Shown here: positions 37,339 through 45,561 of the stretch, in pieces
Numbering within the stretch: the first letter of the stretch is position 1
Layout: the number at the start of each line of letters is the position of its first letter
Assembly: GCA_963714255.1 (NCBI GenBank)
Contig: CAVQNU010000018.1
Coordinates: 124,001-188,000 of the forward strand
Origin: Rhodovastum sp963714255
GTDB lineage: Bacteria; Pseudomonadota; Alphaproteobacteria; Acetobacterales; Acetobacteraceae
DNA: 64,000 nt
Direction: 5' to 3'
The notes under the pieces: generated by a model
Database searches by the model: none
Seen by the model: only the letters and a program-made list of their open reading frames with translations
Told to the model about the DNA's origin: nothing
Program-made: the position numbers and the translations under genes

Positions 37339-38193
37339 TCAATAACCCGCGGCCGTGCGCATCAGCTCGGCTTCCATGGCGGGCTGGGCGGCGAAAATGC
37401 GCTCCATCACGTCTTCGGCGATGGTTTCGAACGAACGGTCCTTCACCTCCACCTGATCGGCCTTGGCGGCGCGCGGCGTCGGCGCGAACACGCGCTTCAC
37501 CACGGTGGGCGAGCCGCGCAGGCCGCACAGCGCCACTTCGGTGATGCCGGCGGCGGCGGCGTTCCACACCACGATTTCGGCGCGGGCGGCGCGCAGCACG
37601 TCGTGCACGGTGCCGCGGCGGATTTCGTTGGTGCCTTCCAGCATGGTGATCAGCGCGGGAAGTTTCGTGCTGAGTTCCTGCACCCCGCCTTCGGCGCGGC
37701 GCGACACCGCGATGCTGCCGCCTTCAAGATCGAGCGCGTTGATGGCGGCGACATAGGTGAGCTGGTTCAGGCCGAGCCGGCGGGCGATGCCAGGGCCGAC
37801 CTGGGCGGTGTCGCCGTCAATGGTCTGCTTGCCGGTGAAAACGATTTCCGGCGTGCCCCAGGTTTCGCCGATCTTGCGCACCGCCTGGGCGAGCGCATAG
37901 GAAGTGGCCAGCGTGTCCGATCCGGCAAAGAAACGGTCGGTCAGCAGCACGCCGCGATTGGCACCGATGCCCAAAGCCTTGCGCAGGGAATCTTCGGCCA
38001 TCGGCGGGCCCATGGTCAGCACCGTCACCTCGCCGCCGAACTTGTCGCGCAGCCGCAGGGCTTCCTCCAGCGCGAACAGGTCGTATGGGTTGATGATGGT
38101 GGGCACGCCCTGGCGCATGATGGTGTTGGTGACGGGATGCACGCGGATCTGCGCGCTGTCCGGAACCTGCTTGATGCAGACGACGATGTGCAT
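37339..38193 (-). CDS. fixA: FixA, electron-transfer flavoprotein beta-type subunit
   Basis: 284 aa. Typical beta-subunit sequence: MHIVVCIKQVPDSAQIRVHP, NPYDLFALEEALRLRDKFGG, VLTMGPPMAEDSLRKALGIG and PEIVFTGKQTIDGDTAQVGP, the last of which binds nucleotide. It takes electrons from NADH. First gene of fixABCX. AGGAGG lies 5 bp upstream of ATG 38193, and the sigma-54 promoter is about 30 bp further on. Confidence 0.97.
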   Translation of the reverse strand: MHIVVCIKQVPDSAQIRVHPVTNTIMRQGVPTIINPYDLFALEEALRLRDKFGGEVTVLTMGPPMAEDSLRKALGIGANRGVLLTDRFFAGSDTLATSYALAQAVRKIGETWGTPEIVFTGKQTIDGDTAQVGPGIARRLGLNQLTYVAAINALDLEGGSIAVSRRAEGGVQELSTKLPALITMLEGTNEIRRGTVHDVLRAARAEIVVWNAAAAGITEVALCGLRGSPTVVKRVFAPTPRAAKADQVEVKDRSFETIAEDVMERIFAAQPAMEAELMRTAAGY

Positions 38194-38223
38194 GCCTGCC
38201 TCCTTTCTGATGGTCCGCTCAGC

Positions 38224-38238
38224 GCAAGCTTCGTGCCA
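38224..38238 (-). promoter_or_regulatory. Sigma-54 promoter of fixABCX
   Basis: Minus strand TGGCACGAAGCTTGC, a perfect -24/-12 element (TGGCACG-N4-TTGC). Transcription should start near 38212, leaving a leader of about 20 nt before fixA. Confidence 0.92.
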
Positions 38239-38272
38239 GAGCGCAAGCGGCGGAATTCCGCCGCTTGCGCTC
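38239..38272. repeat. Perfect 34-bp palindrome abutting the fixA -24 box
   Basis: GAGCGCAAGCGGCGGAA and its exact complement, centred on GAATTC. It begins at the base next to the TGG of the -24 element and lies between the promoter and the NifA site. On RNA it would also form a stem after nifW. Confidence 0.9.
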
Positions 38273-38290
38273 CGAAGTCCCGACTAGAGG

Positions 38291-38306
38291 TGTCGCGAAG
38301 CGGACA
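38291..38306 (-). promoter_or_regulatory. NifA upstream activator site of fixABCX
   Basis: TGT-CGCGAAGCGG-ACA, an exact TGT-N10-ACA about 86 bp upstream of the predicted transcription start, directly after the nifW stop. Confidence 0.8.
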
Positions 38307-38312
38307 TCGCGG

Positions 38313-38648
38313 TCAGCTTTCGCCCGACGGCATTGCGATGGCGGAGAACGGGATGAAGCCGCGGCGCGTGCCGGCGACCGCATCCTGGTGGACCTTAAAG
38401 GTGCGCTGCTCGATCGGCGTGGAGGCGACGAAATCGGCGTAGGCACGCGAGAGCGCGAGGCGGCAGGCTTCCTCGGCCGCGTCGTCGGTGAGGGCTTCCA
38501 GCCCGGTGTCGGCGAGGTACTGGCTCATGCGGCGCAGCACGTGCAGACGGGCGACCTGCAGCACCTTCGGGTCATACGGCACCGCCAGGAGGGTGAAGAA
38601 CTCCTCGGCGGAGGACAGGCGGCGCATGCGTTCGATCAGGGAACTCAT
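38313..38648 (-). CDS. nifW: NifW, nitrogenase-protective protein
   Basis: 111 aa, the family length. Conserved wording includes LSSAEEFFTLLAVPYDPKVL, VARLHVLRRMSQYL and the final TFKVHQDAV segment. NifW associates with the MoFe protein and helps protect or mature it under oxygen stress. ATG 38648 is 9 bp after the nifS stop, so it shares the hesB-nifS transcript. The fixA NifA site begins just past its stop. Confidence 0.93.
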   Translation of the reverse strand: MSSLIERMRRLSSAEEFFTLLAVPYDPKVLQVARLHVLRRMSQYLADTGLEALTDDAAEEACRLALSRAYADFVASTPIEQRTFKVHQDAVAGTRRGFIPFSAIAMPSGES

Positions 38649-38657
38649 TGTCGATCC

Positions 38658-39866
38658 TCATGCATGTTGGAGAGCGAGGGGCACCGGGGCCGCGCGGGCG
38701 CCCGGCCGTTCGCGCAGCCGCGCGATGATGCTGGGCAGCACCGCCAGCACACGGTCGATGTCGGCCTCGGTTGTTTCGCGCGACAGCGAGAAGCGAACGG
38801 CGCCATGCGCGGCCTCGAACGGCACCCGCATGGCGCGCAGCACGTGCGACGGGCCCTGCATGCCTGATTTGCAGGCCGAGCCCGAGGAACAGGCAATGCC
38901 GGCGCGATCCAGCAGGGTCAGGATACCATCGCTGTCGGCATGCGCAAAGGCGAGGTTGCTGGTGTTGGGCAGGCGGTTCTGTGTGTCGCCGGTGATCAGC
39001 ACATCGGCGATGGTAGCACACACATGTTGCTCCAGCCGGTCGCGCAGCGCGGCCAGCCTGGTCCGGCAGTCCGGCAACGCAGCCTTCGCCAGTTCCGCCG
39101 CGCGGCCGAGGCCGACAATGGCGGGCACGTTCTCCGTGCCGGCGCGCCGGCCGCGTTCCTGCCCGCCGCCGCGCAGCAGCGGCGTGAGCTTGACGCCGCG
39201 GCGCACATACAACGCGCCGATCCCCTTCGGCGCGTGCAGCTTGTGTCCGGACAGCGACAACATATCGATGCCGGCCGCTTGTGCGTCGATGGGAAGTTTT
39301 CCAACCGCCTGCACGGCATCGGTGTGAAACAGCGCCCCAGCCGCATGGGCCAGCTCGGCCAGCTCGGCCACCGGAAAAATGGTGCCGGTTTCATTGTTGG
39401 CCCACATGACGGAAGCGACCGCCGTGCGCGGACCCAACGCGCCTTGATAGGCGGCTATGTCGAGCCTGCCTTGCGCATCCACCGGCACCACATGCACCAC
39501 CGTGCCGCGCGTTTTGGTCAAATGTTGGCACAGCGCCAGCACGGCCGGGTGTTCGACTGCGGATGTCACCACCTCGTCGCGGCCAGGCTGGGTTTGCAGC
39601 GCCGAAAGGATGGCGGTGGTGTCGGATTCCGTGCCGGACGCGGTGAAAACGATTTCCTGTTCGCTCGCCGCGCCGAGCAGGGCCTGCACCTGCCGCCGCG
39701 CCTGCGCGACCGCTTTTGCTACCGTGGCGCCGAAGCCGTGCAACGACGAGGCGTTGCCATAGTGCTCGGTGAAGAACGGCAGCATCGCCGCCACCACCGC
39801 GGGGTCGACCCGCGTGGTGGCGTTGTTGTCGAGATAGACGTGGTTGTCGACATGGGCCGGAGGCAT
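38658..39866 (-). CDS. nifS: NifS cysteine desulfurase
   Basis: 402 aa from ATG 39866 (MPPAHVDNHVYLDNNATTRV). A PLP enzyme that supplies sulfur for nitrogenase clusters. Seen: VYLDNNATTRVDP at the start, EHPAVLALC, NNETGTIFPV, the PLP-lysine region LSLSGHKLHAPKGIGALYV, RAGTENVPAI and the catalytic cysteine loop GIACSSGSACKSG. It follows the hesB/iscA gene by 31 bp. An in-frame extension to 39971 is not conserved in type. Confidence 0.96.
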   Translation of the reverse strand: MPPAHVDNHVYLDNNATTRVDPAVVAAMLPFFTEHYGNASSLHGFGATVAKAVAQARRQVQALLGAASEQEIVFTASGTESDTTAILSALQTQPGRDEVVTSAVEHPAVLALCQHLTKTRGTVVHVVPVDAQGRLDIAAYQGALGPRTAVASVMWANNETGTIFPVAELAELAHAAGALFHTDAVQAVGKLPIDAQAAGIDMLSLSGHKLHAPKGIGALYVRRGVKLTPLLRGGGQERGRRAGTENVPAIVGLGRAAELAKAALPDCRTRLAALRDRLEQHVCATIADVLITGDTQNRLPNTSNLAFAHADSDGILTLLDRAGIACSSGSACKSGMQGPSHVLRAMRVPFEAAHGAVRFSLSRETTEADIDRVLAVLPSIIARLRERPGARAAPVPLALQHA

Positions 39867-39897
39867 CTGTCGGCTCCCGAAGCTGTTTTTGTGGGCC

Positions 39898-40209
39898 TCA
39901 ACAGAACGACTTGCCGCAGCCGCAGCGCTGGGCGTTCGGATTGTCGAAGGTGAAGCCCGCGCCGCCTGCATCGGTGACGAAATCCACCGTCATTCCTTTC
40001 AGATGCACCTCATGCGCCGGCTCCACGAACAGCATCACGCCATGCTGCTCGACAATGATGTCGTCGGGCTGGGCGGTCTTGACCAGGCCCATGCGGATCT
40101 TCATGCCGGCGCAGCCGCCGGGCTGCACGCCCAGGCGCAACCCCTGCACACCCGCGGAGGAAATGGCGTCGCGCATGGCGTTCGCCGCGGTTTCGGTGAG
40201 GTGGATCAT
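39898..40209 (-). CDS. HesB/IscA-type iron-sulfur carrier
   Basis: 103 aa from ATG 40209 (MIHLTETAANAMRDAISSAG). A-type cluster carrier with the three conserved cysteines: one in QPGGCAGMKIRMG and two in the C-terminal RCGCGKSFC. In nif regions it is called HesB or NifIscA and takes part in cluster delivery together with NifS. First gene of the hesB-nifS-nifW unit. The sigma-54 promoter lies 44-58 bp upstream. The usual Ser after the first Cys is Ala here. Confidence 0.93.
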   Translation of the reverse strand: MIHLTETAANAMRDAISSAGVQGLRLGVQPGGCAGMKIRMGLVKTAQPDDIIVEQHGVMLFVEPAHEVHLKGMTVDFVTDAGGAGFTFDNPNAQRCGCGKSFC

Positions 40210-40252
40210 GCTGTTGGGGCTCCTTCGCGAACGGGTCACGGAGGGAGGGGCA

Positions 40253-40267
40253 GCAAGTCTTGTGCCA
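40253..40267 (-). promoter_or_regulatory. Sigma-54 promoter of hesB-nifS-nifW
   Basis: Minus strand TGGCACAAGACTTGC, matching TGGCAC-N5-TTGC. Transcription start expected near 40241, about 30 nt before the gene. Confidence 0.9.
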
Positions 40268-40277
40268 AGGTGCTGGC

Positions 40278-40476
40278 GGGAAGGAAGGAAGCAAGGCCAG
40301 GGCTCTGCCCTGGACCCCGCTACTTAGGACAGTTGTTAAACGAGGGGGTGAGGCGGTGAACCGGTTCACCGCCTCACCCCCTCGTTTAACAACTGTCTAA
40401 AAGTAATGGGTTCCAAGGGGCCACTGCCCCTTGGCGGGGTCCAGGGGCAGAGCCCCTGGCCTTGCTTCCTTCCCTG
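40278..40476. repeat. Composite palindromic element, copy F
   Basis: A 199-bp element starting 11 bp upstream of the -24 box of the hesB promoter. The outer arms are inverted GGAAGCAAGGCCAGGGCTCT. The centre, 40328-40397, is a perfect 70-bp palindrome from GACAGTTGTTAAACG to CGTTTAACAACTGTC about AACCGGTT. Compared with copy C, the arms differ at matching positions on both sides. It lies between nifQ and hesB, inside the regulatory region. Confidence 0.9.
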
Positions 40477-40492
40477 GTCGCAGTTGCAACGT

Positions 40493-40508
40493 TGTCGGGT
40501 CCACGACA
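40493..40508 (-). promoter_or_regulatory. NifA site upstream of hesB-nifS-nifW
   Basis: TGT-CGGGTCCACG-ACA, an exact TGT-N10-ACA. It lies about 260 bp from the predicted transcription start because element F is between them, further than the 75-115 bp of the other four units. Confidence 0.65.
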
Positions 40509-40527
40509 GGTCGGAATCCGGCAGCCG

Positions 40528-41145
40528 TCAGGCCGCCAGGTCAGCCGCGCGCCGGGTGCGAGCAAGCAGGCTCTCGCCGCTTTCATCGCCGAAGCACACC
40601 TCGAAATCGTCACATTCGGCACAGCTCGGCGCGGCGCAGAGCATATACCCTTCGTCGCGGCAGATCGTGCGGTAGAAGAACTTCTTCCATTTCATGTCGG
40701 CGCGGTTCTGCGCCGCCAGCGGAGCAAAATGCCGTGTCATCAGCCCGGACAATTCAACACGGTTGCTCAGGCCGAGGTCCTGCCAGAGATGGTTCGGCTG
40801 CAGGCAGCGGCGCGCCACCAGATCGGCCAAACGAAGCTCCAGCGCCGTAGCCTCGGTGGTGCCGTGCCGCAGCAAGGCGCGCAGACAGGCCTCGTCCACC
40901 CCCGCTTCGGGGGCGGGGCGGCTGCGCAGGGTGGTAAACATCGAGGCCGCATGAGGGAAGAGTTCTTCCGCCAGGGCGCACAGATCGGCACCCGAGAGGC
41001 CGGTGCTGTCGGTGGCGAGGCAGCCGGCCGCGCCGGCCTCGGCCAGAGCGAGGCCCAACATGCCGGCGAGGGCATGCGTATCGGCGGGATCGGCCTTCGG
41101 GGCGGCATGCCGCATCAGGGCTGCGTGAATGTCGGCAGGATGCAT
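40528..41145 (-). CDS. nifQ: NifQ, molybdenum donor for FeMo-cofactor
   Basis: 205 aa from ATG 41145 (MHPADIHAALMRHAAP), with AAGGG upstream. The C-terminal cluster motif is C-x4-C-x2-C-x5-C (CAAPSCAECDDFEVC). MKWKKFFYRTICRDEG precedes it, as is typical. NifQ carries an Fe-Mo-S cluster that delivers molybdenum to NifEN. Last gene of the nifE operon. It is followed by the hesB regulatory region. Confidence 0.93.
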   Translation of the reverse strand: MHPADIHAALMRHAAPKADPADTHALAGMLGLALAEAGAAGCLATDSTGLSGADLCALAEELFPHAASMFTTLRSRPAPEAGVDEACLRALLRHGTTEATALELRLADLVARRCLQPNHLWQDLGLSNRVELSGLMTRHFAPLAAQNRADMKWKKFFYRTICRDEGYMLCAAPSCAECDDFEVCFGDESGESLLARTRRAADLAA

Positions 41146-41217
41146 CTGCTTGCCCTTTCGGTCAAAACTGGAATGCCGCCCGGCGCGATCGGCCGGGCGG
41201 ACACACATCGCGAGCGC

Positions 41218-41508
41218 TCAGGCCGCCTTGCTGTGCGTCTGGCAGCCGGTCGGGCAGACGCGAAAGCAGGCGCCGCAGCCGATGCAGCCGCCGGCATCCA
41301 CCATCACCATCACCTTGCGCTCGATCTCCCCGTCGTCATCTTCGTCGTTCAGGTCGATGTAGCCGCCATCCTCGTCGATGCCGCGCAGCGTCATGACGTC
41401 GCGGCTGCACACCTTGAAGCAGCGGCCGCAGCCGATACAGGTTTTCGGATCGATCGCCAGCAGGAAGTCCTGCTCCCAGGCGCGGCCGTCGCGGGTGATT
41501 GCGGTCAT
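41218..41508 (-). CDS. fdxB: FdxB, nif-specific ferredoxin III
   Basis: 96 aa with two cluster motifs: TCIGCGRCFKVCSRDV near residues 24-39 and GCIGCGACFRVCPTGC near 74-89. An acidic insert (GIDEDGGYIDLNDEDDDGE) separates them, the signature of ferredoxin III of nif regions. It is likely an electron carrier for cofactor assembly or nitrogenase. Its start overlaps the DUF683 stop by 4 bp. Confidence 0.94.
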   Translation of the reverse strand: MTAITRDGRAWEQDFLLAIDPKTCIGCGRCFKVCSRDVMTLRGIDEDGGYIDLNDEDDDGEIERKVMVMVDAGGCIGCGACFRVCPTGCQTHSKAA

Positions 41509-41714
41509 CGTGTGGTCTCCGTCTCAAGCTGCTTCAGCGCGGCACGGCGCGCGGCGAGTTCTGCAAACACGGCGTGCGCCCGCGCCGCCACTTCGGGAAT
41601 GCGTTCCCAATCTTTCGGAAGTTCCTCGGACAAATCGTGCAGATCCATCTTCGCCGTGGTGGCCTTCGCCGACAGGCGCTTGAGCTCCGTCTTCAGCGTG
41701 TCGATATCGCTCAT
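41505..41714 (-). CDS. DUF683 (CCE_0567-type) nif protein
   Basis: 69 aa, nearly all helical: LKTELKRLSAKATTAKMDLH, then DLSEELPKDWERIPEVAARA. DUF683 proteins are small metal-binding proteins always found with nif genes, between nifX/DUF269 and fdxB as here. Precise role unknown. It is 12 bp downstream of DUF269 and overlaps fdxB. Confidence 0.92.
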   Translation of the reverse strand: MSDIDTLKTELKRLSAKATTAKMDLHDLSEELPKDWERIPEVAARAHAVFAELAARRAALKQLETETTR

Positions 41715-41726
41715 TGCGTGGTCCTT

Positions 41727-42185
41727 TCAGGCGCGCGCCAGGTCGGGATGCGCCTCGATCATGGCGACGGCCTCCTCCACCGCCTTCATGCCTTCCTTGG
41801 CCAGCGCGGCGGGATCGACGAAGCCGAACCGGTGCACGTCGCGCAGGCTGCGCACATGCACCACCAGACGCCCGGCGGTCAGCACGACGCGACCGAAGCC
41901 CTCGTGGCTCATCTTCATCATTGGTGAGGCCATGACGCCGGTGACCCGTTCGATCGCCAGGCCGATCGCCTGGTAGAATTTCTCCACCCGCGCCAGTGTG
42001 TCGGGATCGGGGTCGCCGATGATGGGGATGGCGCGGCGCTGTTCCTTGGTGACGATGTAATCGTCCAGCAGGTCGCGGTCGCTCTTGCGGTCCCAGGCGC
42101 CGAAGGTGTCTTCGGCGCGGATCAGCGCCACCAGGCTTTGCAAGAAAGGGCTTGCCATCGGGTCGATTTCGGCCGTGTCGCTCAT
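41727..42185 (-). CDS. NifX-associated protein (DUF269)
   Basis: 152 aa. Characteristic stretches are SPFLQSLVALIRAEDTFGAW, DLLDDYIVTKEQRRAIPIIG, ERVTGVMASPMMKMSHEGFG and RDVHRFGFVDPAALAKEG. DUF269 proteins accompany nifX in most molybdenum nif operons and are thought to act in cofactor traffic. It lies 3 bp after nifX. Confidence 0.94.
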   Translation of the reverse strand: MSDTAEIDPMASPFLQSLVALIRAEDTFGAWDRKSDRDLLDDYIVTKEQRRAIPIIGDPDPDTLARVEKFYQAIGLAIERVTGVMASPMMKMSHEGFGRVVLTAGRLVVHVRSLRDVHRFGFVDPAALAKEGMKAVEEAVAMIEAHPDLARA

Positions 42186-42188
42186 CGC

Positions 42189-42677
42189 TCAGCTTTCCTC
42201 GTCATCCAGGAAGTCCATTGACCGGGGCTGGGATTGCGCGCCCATCACCTTACGCAGCCAGGGCGGCGGATTGCCGGTCATCATCGTTTGCACGCGCACA
42301 AGGATGGCGTCGATCGACTCGGGTGCGGGCAGTTTCACCGGATGGATGTGCGCGCCCACCACTTTCGCCGCCGCCGGGCCGCCGATGGCCAGCACGAACA
42401 GCAAATGGCAGCCGGCAAGGGCCGCGACCTTGGCGCCGATCCGGTCGGTGCCGTCATCGACATGCGCGCCGGTTTCGTTCGACACGTCGTCGAAACTCAC
42501 CGCCTCGACGAAACGCGCTTCGGCGGGCGTTACGTCGTAGACGGCGAAACGCTTGGCCGAACCGAAATGCGCGTTCAGCGTGCGCATATCCTGGGTGGCG
42601 ATGGCCACGCGCAGCCGCGGCACCGGCGTGTCCTGCGGCTCCGCGGTTTCAATGAGCGACAGGCGTCGCGCCAGCAT
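42189..42677 (-). CDS. nifX: NifX, FeMo-cofactor precursor carrier
   Basis: 162 aa from ATG 42677, with AGGAG upstream. The start lies inside nifN (29-bp overlap). The dinitrogenase-cofactor domain shows RLRVAIATQDMRTLNAHFGS, AKRFAVYDV and HLLFVLAIGGPAAAKVVGAH. The C-terminal tail PPWLRKVMG is a usual NifX ending. It binds NifB-co or the VK cluster during transfer to NifEN. Confidence 0.94.
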   Translation of the reverse strand: MLARRLSLIETAEPQDTPVPRLRVAIATQDMRTLNAHFGSAKRFAVYDVTPAEARFVEAVSFDDVSNETGAHVDDGTDRIGAKVAALAGCHLLFVLAIGGPAAAKVVGAHIHPVKLPAPESIDAILVRVQTMMTGNPPPWLRKVMGAQSQPRSMDFLDDEES

Positions 42678-44046
42678 TTGTGTTCTCCTCACGGGGGACG
42701 GATGGGGGAATGGCGGAGGCGAAATCATCGGGTCCGTGCGCGTGCATGCCGGCGAGCACCGTGTTGGCGACCTCGAAGATCAGGTTGCGGGTGCCGCGAT
42801 AGCCGACCGTGCAGCGGTGCAGCGCGCCGAGCCGGTCGAACACCGGAAAGCCTGTGCGCAGCAAGGGAATATGCAAACGCTCGGCGGCCTGCCGGCCATG
42901 GCTGTGGGTGACCAACAGTTCGGCCCCGGCGTCGCGCGCGAGGTCTTCCAGGTCCATCAAATCGCCGACCAGCACGCGCGCGGCCGGGATGTCGGCCAGA
43001 TGCGGCGCGTTCGGGGTGGAGGCGACGGCGGCGACGATGTCGGCCCCCATCGCGGCGAAGAACTGCGCCTGGGCGAACAGCAGGTCGGGATCGGCGGCGA
43101 TCGCCACGCGGCGGCCGCCGAACTGGAAATGCCCGTCCATCATGGCATCGAGCAACTGGCTGCGCTGGCGCCGCAGACCTGACGGCGCCGCCTTGCCGGA
43201 GATGTCGGTAAGCAGGGCCACAAATTCATCGGCCGGACCGAGGCCGGTGAGGCTGCGCAGCACGGTGGAGGGCACGCCGGTGCGCCGGGACAGGCGCTCG
43301 GCCGGGGCGCGCATGTGCTCGCCGATGGCGATGCTGTGGCGGGCGCGGCCCATGCGGGCGATATCCTCGGGCGCGGTGCCGCCGAGCGTGGTGGGCGTGT
43401 ACTGCGCCGGCACGGTGCCGTCGAGCGACTGCGAAATGTCCGGCAGAACAATTGCGGCCAGGCCGAACGCCTCGGCGGTTTCGACCATCCATTCGATGTC
43501 GGCGGCGGTCTGGTGCACGCCGGGCAGCAGGTTGACCCGCGGCGGCACGGGGACGGCGCCGTCGGCGGGCTCCACAAGCAAATCGATAATCGCGGACACA
43601 GCCTGCGCCCAGCCATCCTCCAGCGCGCCGTGATAGTCGGGCGTGTGCGCCAGCACGATGCGCACGCCGGAAAGTTCGGGGCGGCGCGCCAGGATGAGGC
43701 GCAGATCGCCTTCGATGTCCTCGCCGCGCGTGGCGACCAGGGCGGTGGTGGCGATGCCGATGAAGCGCGGCTTCATCCGTTTGGTCAGGTTGACCAGCGC
43801 CTGTTCCAGATTGTCGGCACCGCCCATGACGGTGGCGATTTCATCGAGCGCCGTGGTTTGCAGCGGAATCGCCTCGCGCGCATGGCGCACGGTGAGCACC
43901 AGGGCGAATGAGGTGCAGCCCTGCGCGCCGTGCAGCAGCGGCACCGCCCCGGCGATGCCGAGATAGGCGAGCGTCGCGCCGAGCGGGGCGGAGGATTTCA
44001 GCGGATTGGCGGCCAGCGGCTTGCGGGGGTGGAGAACCTCAGCCAT
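42649..44046 (-). CDS. nifN: NifN, FeMo-cofactor scaffold beta subunit
   Basis: 465 aa from ATG 44046 (MAEVLHPRKPLAANPLKSSA). Homologous to NifK: GAVPLLHGAQGCTSFALVLT, MGGADNLEQALVNL, HTPDYHGALEDGWAQAVSAI and AELLVTHSHGRQAAERLHIP. With NifE it forms the tetramer on which the cofactor is completed. It starts 7 bp after the nifE stop. The C-terminus extends into a polar tail that overlaps nifX. Confidence 0.95.
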   Translation of the reverse strand: MAEVLHPRKPLAANPLKSSAPLGATLAYLGIAGAVPLLHGAQGCTSFALVLTVRHAREAIPLQTTALDEIATVMGGADNLEQALVNLTKRMKPRFIGIATTALVATRGEDIEGDLRLILARRPELSGVRIVLAHTPDYHGALEDGWAQAVSAIIDLLVEPADGAVPVPPRVNLLPGVHQTAADIEWMVETAEAFGLAAIVLPDISQSLDGTVPAQYTPTTLGGTAPEDIARMGRARHSIAIGEHMRAPAERLSRRTGVPSTVLRSLTGLGPADEFVALLTDISGKAAPSGLRRQRSQLLDAMMDGHFQFGGRRVAIAADPDLLFAQAQFFAAMGADIVAAVASTPNAPHLADIPAARVLVGDLMDLEDLARDAGAELLVTHSHGRQAAERLHIPLLRTGFPVFDRLGALHRCTVGYRGTRNLIFEVANTVLAGMHAHGPDDFASAIPPSVPREENTNAGATPVAH

Positions 44047-44053
44047 GCCCGGC

Positions 44054-45493
44054 TCAGCCCTGCACGGCGGACAGCGCGTGCGGGTCGGAAGCGCCTGTAT
44101 TGGCGCTGCGATCCCACGGCGCGGGGCGGCGCACTTCCTGCCAGACCGGGTTGGTGAGCGCGCGGTGCAGCTCGGCCACCAGCGCCACCACGCCGTCATA
44201 GCCGGCGAAAGCCAGATGGCGCTCCTGGTTGATGTCGCGCCAGGGGGTGCGCGCCTTCAGGGCGACGAATTGCGAACGCCCGCCCGACAGCATGATGTCG
44301 GCCTCGCCGCGGGCAAGCTGCGCATACATTTCGCGCGGCGGAATGCTGTCCACCATATGCGCGTCGGTGCCCATGATGGTGCGGATGCGGGACTTGTCCT
44401 CGTCGGTGGATTTGCGTACCGAGGTGCTGGTGATCACCATGCCGATTTCCTGCAGCGCCGACACGATCGACCAGGATTTTACCCCGCCGGTGTACAGCAG
44501 CACCCGCTTGCCGCGCAGCGCCTCCCGATACGGGGCGATGCGGGCCCAGGCGCGCGCTTCCTCGGCGGCGATCAGGGCTTCGGTGCGTTCCGTCAGCGTC
44601 GGGTCGGCGCCGCGCGCCACCAGCATGCGCGCCAGCGTGCGCAGCGAGTCCGAAGTGTCGGCAATGCCGTAGAACGAGCCTTCAAAATACGGAATGCCCC
44701 AGCGCTCCTGCATCACCCGGGCGATGTTGATGAGCGCGCTGGAGCACACCATCATGTTGAGCTGCACCCGGTGGCACGAAGCCACATCGTTGTAACGCGC
44801 ATCGCCGGTGACGGCGGTCTGCACGCGGATACCGAGCGCGTCCAGCAGCGGGCGCACCTGCCACAGCTCGCCGACGATGTTGTATTCGCCGAGGATGTTG
44901 ACATCGGTTGGAGTGAGGCGCTCGGGCTCGCGTGTGCCGATGACATGGGCGAGCAGCGTTTCGCCGGCCAGCCGGTTGCCGAGGTTCTTCGGGCCGACGA
45001 AGCCCGGCGCGTTGACCGGAATGCAGGGGGTGCCAAGCTTTTCGCTGGCGTGGCGGCACACCGCCTCGATGTCGTCGCCGATCATCGCCGGCACGCAGGT
45101 GGCATAGACGAACACCGCCGGCGGCGCATAGCGGGCGATCGCGTCCTTGATGGCGCGATACAGGCGTTTCTCGCCGTTGCCGAGCACGATGTCCATTTCG
45201 GACAGGTCGGTGGTGAAACCGAGGCGATAAGTCTGCGGACCCGAACTGCCGGCGTGGCGGTTGTCCCAGCCGTTCCCCTCGCAGGCCAAGGGCCCGTGCA
45301 CGAGGTGGACCGCGTCGGTGATGGGCTGCAGAGCAATCTTGGCGCCGTCGAAGGCGCAGCCGCCGGCGGCGGCACCGGGGGTGAGCGGCTTGGAGCAGCC
45401 CTTGCGGCGCTCCTTTTCCGTCTTGGCGTTATTGGTCGGGCAGGCCGGCTCGTTGAACACCGCTTCGATGCGGGATTTCAGCGCTTCGTTCAT
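44054..45493 (-). CDS. nifE: NifE, FeMo-cofactor scaffold alpha subunit
   Basis: 479 aa. Conserved cysteine regions match NifD-type P-cluster ligands: AGGCAFDGAKIAL, LVHGPLACEGNGWDNRHAGS and YATCVPAMIGDDIEAVCRHA. NMMVCSSALINIARVMQERW corresponds to the cofactor cysteine region of NifD. It is 68 bp after nifK, with a terminator-like hairpin between them. No separate -24/-12 element is seen, so expression probably depends on readthrough from nifH. Confidence 0.96.
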   Translation of the reverse strand: MNEALKSRIEAVFNEPACPTNNAKTEKERRKGCSKPLTPGAAAGGCAFDGAKIALQPITDAVHLVHGPLACEGNGWDNRHAGSSGPQTYRLGFTTDLSEMDIVLGNGEKRLYRAIKDAIARYAPPAVFVYATCVPAMIGDDIEAVCRHASEKLGTPCIPVNAPGFVGPKNLGNRLAGETLLAHVIGTREPERLTPTDVNILGEYNIVGELWQVRPLLDALGIRVQTAVTGDARYNDVASCHRVQLNMMVCSSALINIARVMQERWGIPYFEGSFYGIADTSDSLRTLARMLVARGADPTLTERTEALIAAEEARAWARIAPYREALRGKRVLLYTGGVKSWSIVSALQEIGMVITSTSVRKSTDEDKSRIRTIMGTDAHMVDSIPPREMYAQLARGEADIMLSGGRSQFVALKARTPWRDINQERHLAFAGYDGVVALVAELHRALTNPVWQEVRRPAPWDRSANTGASDPHALSAVQG

Positions 45494-45517
45494 CGGCCTC
45501 TCCTGATCGGTCGGCGA

Positions 45518-45554
45518 ATAAAAGCGGGCCGGGCGCCGCGGGGCCGCCCGGCCC
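45518..45554 (-). terminator. Hairpin between nifK and nifE
   Basis: Minus strand: stem CGGGCCGGGC with GCCCGGCCCG, loop of 10 nt, then CTTTTATTC. This is a Rho-independent-type terminator immediately after nifK. It would lower transcription of nifENX relative to nifHDK. Confidence 0.8.
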
Positions 45555-45561
45555 GTCGTGG

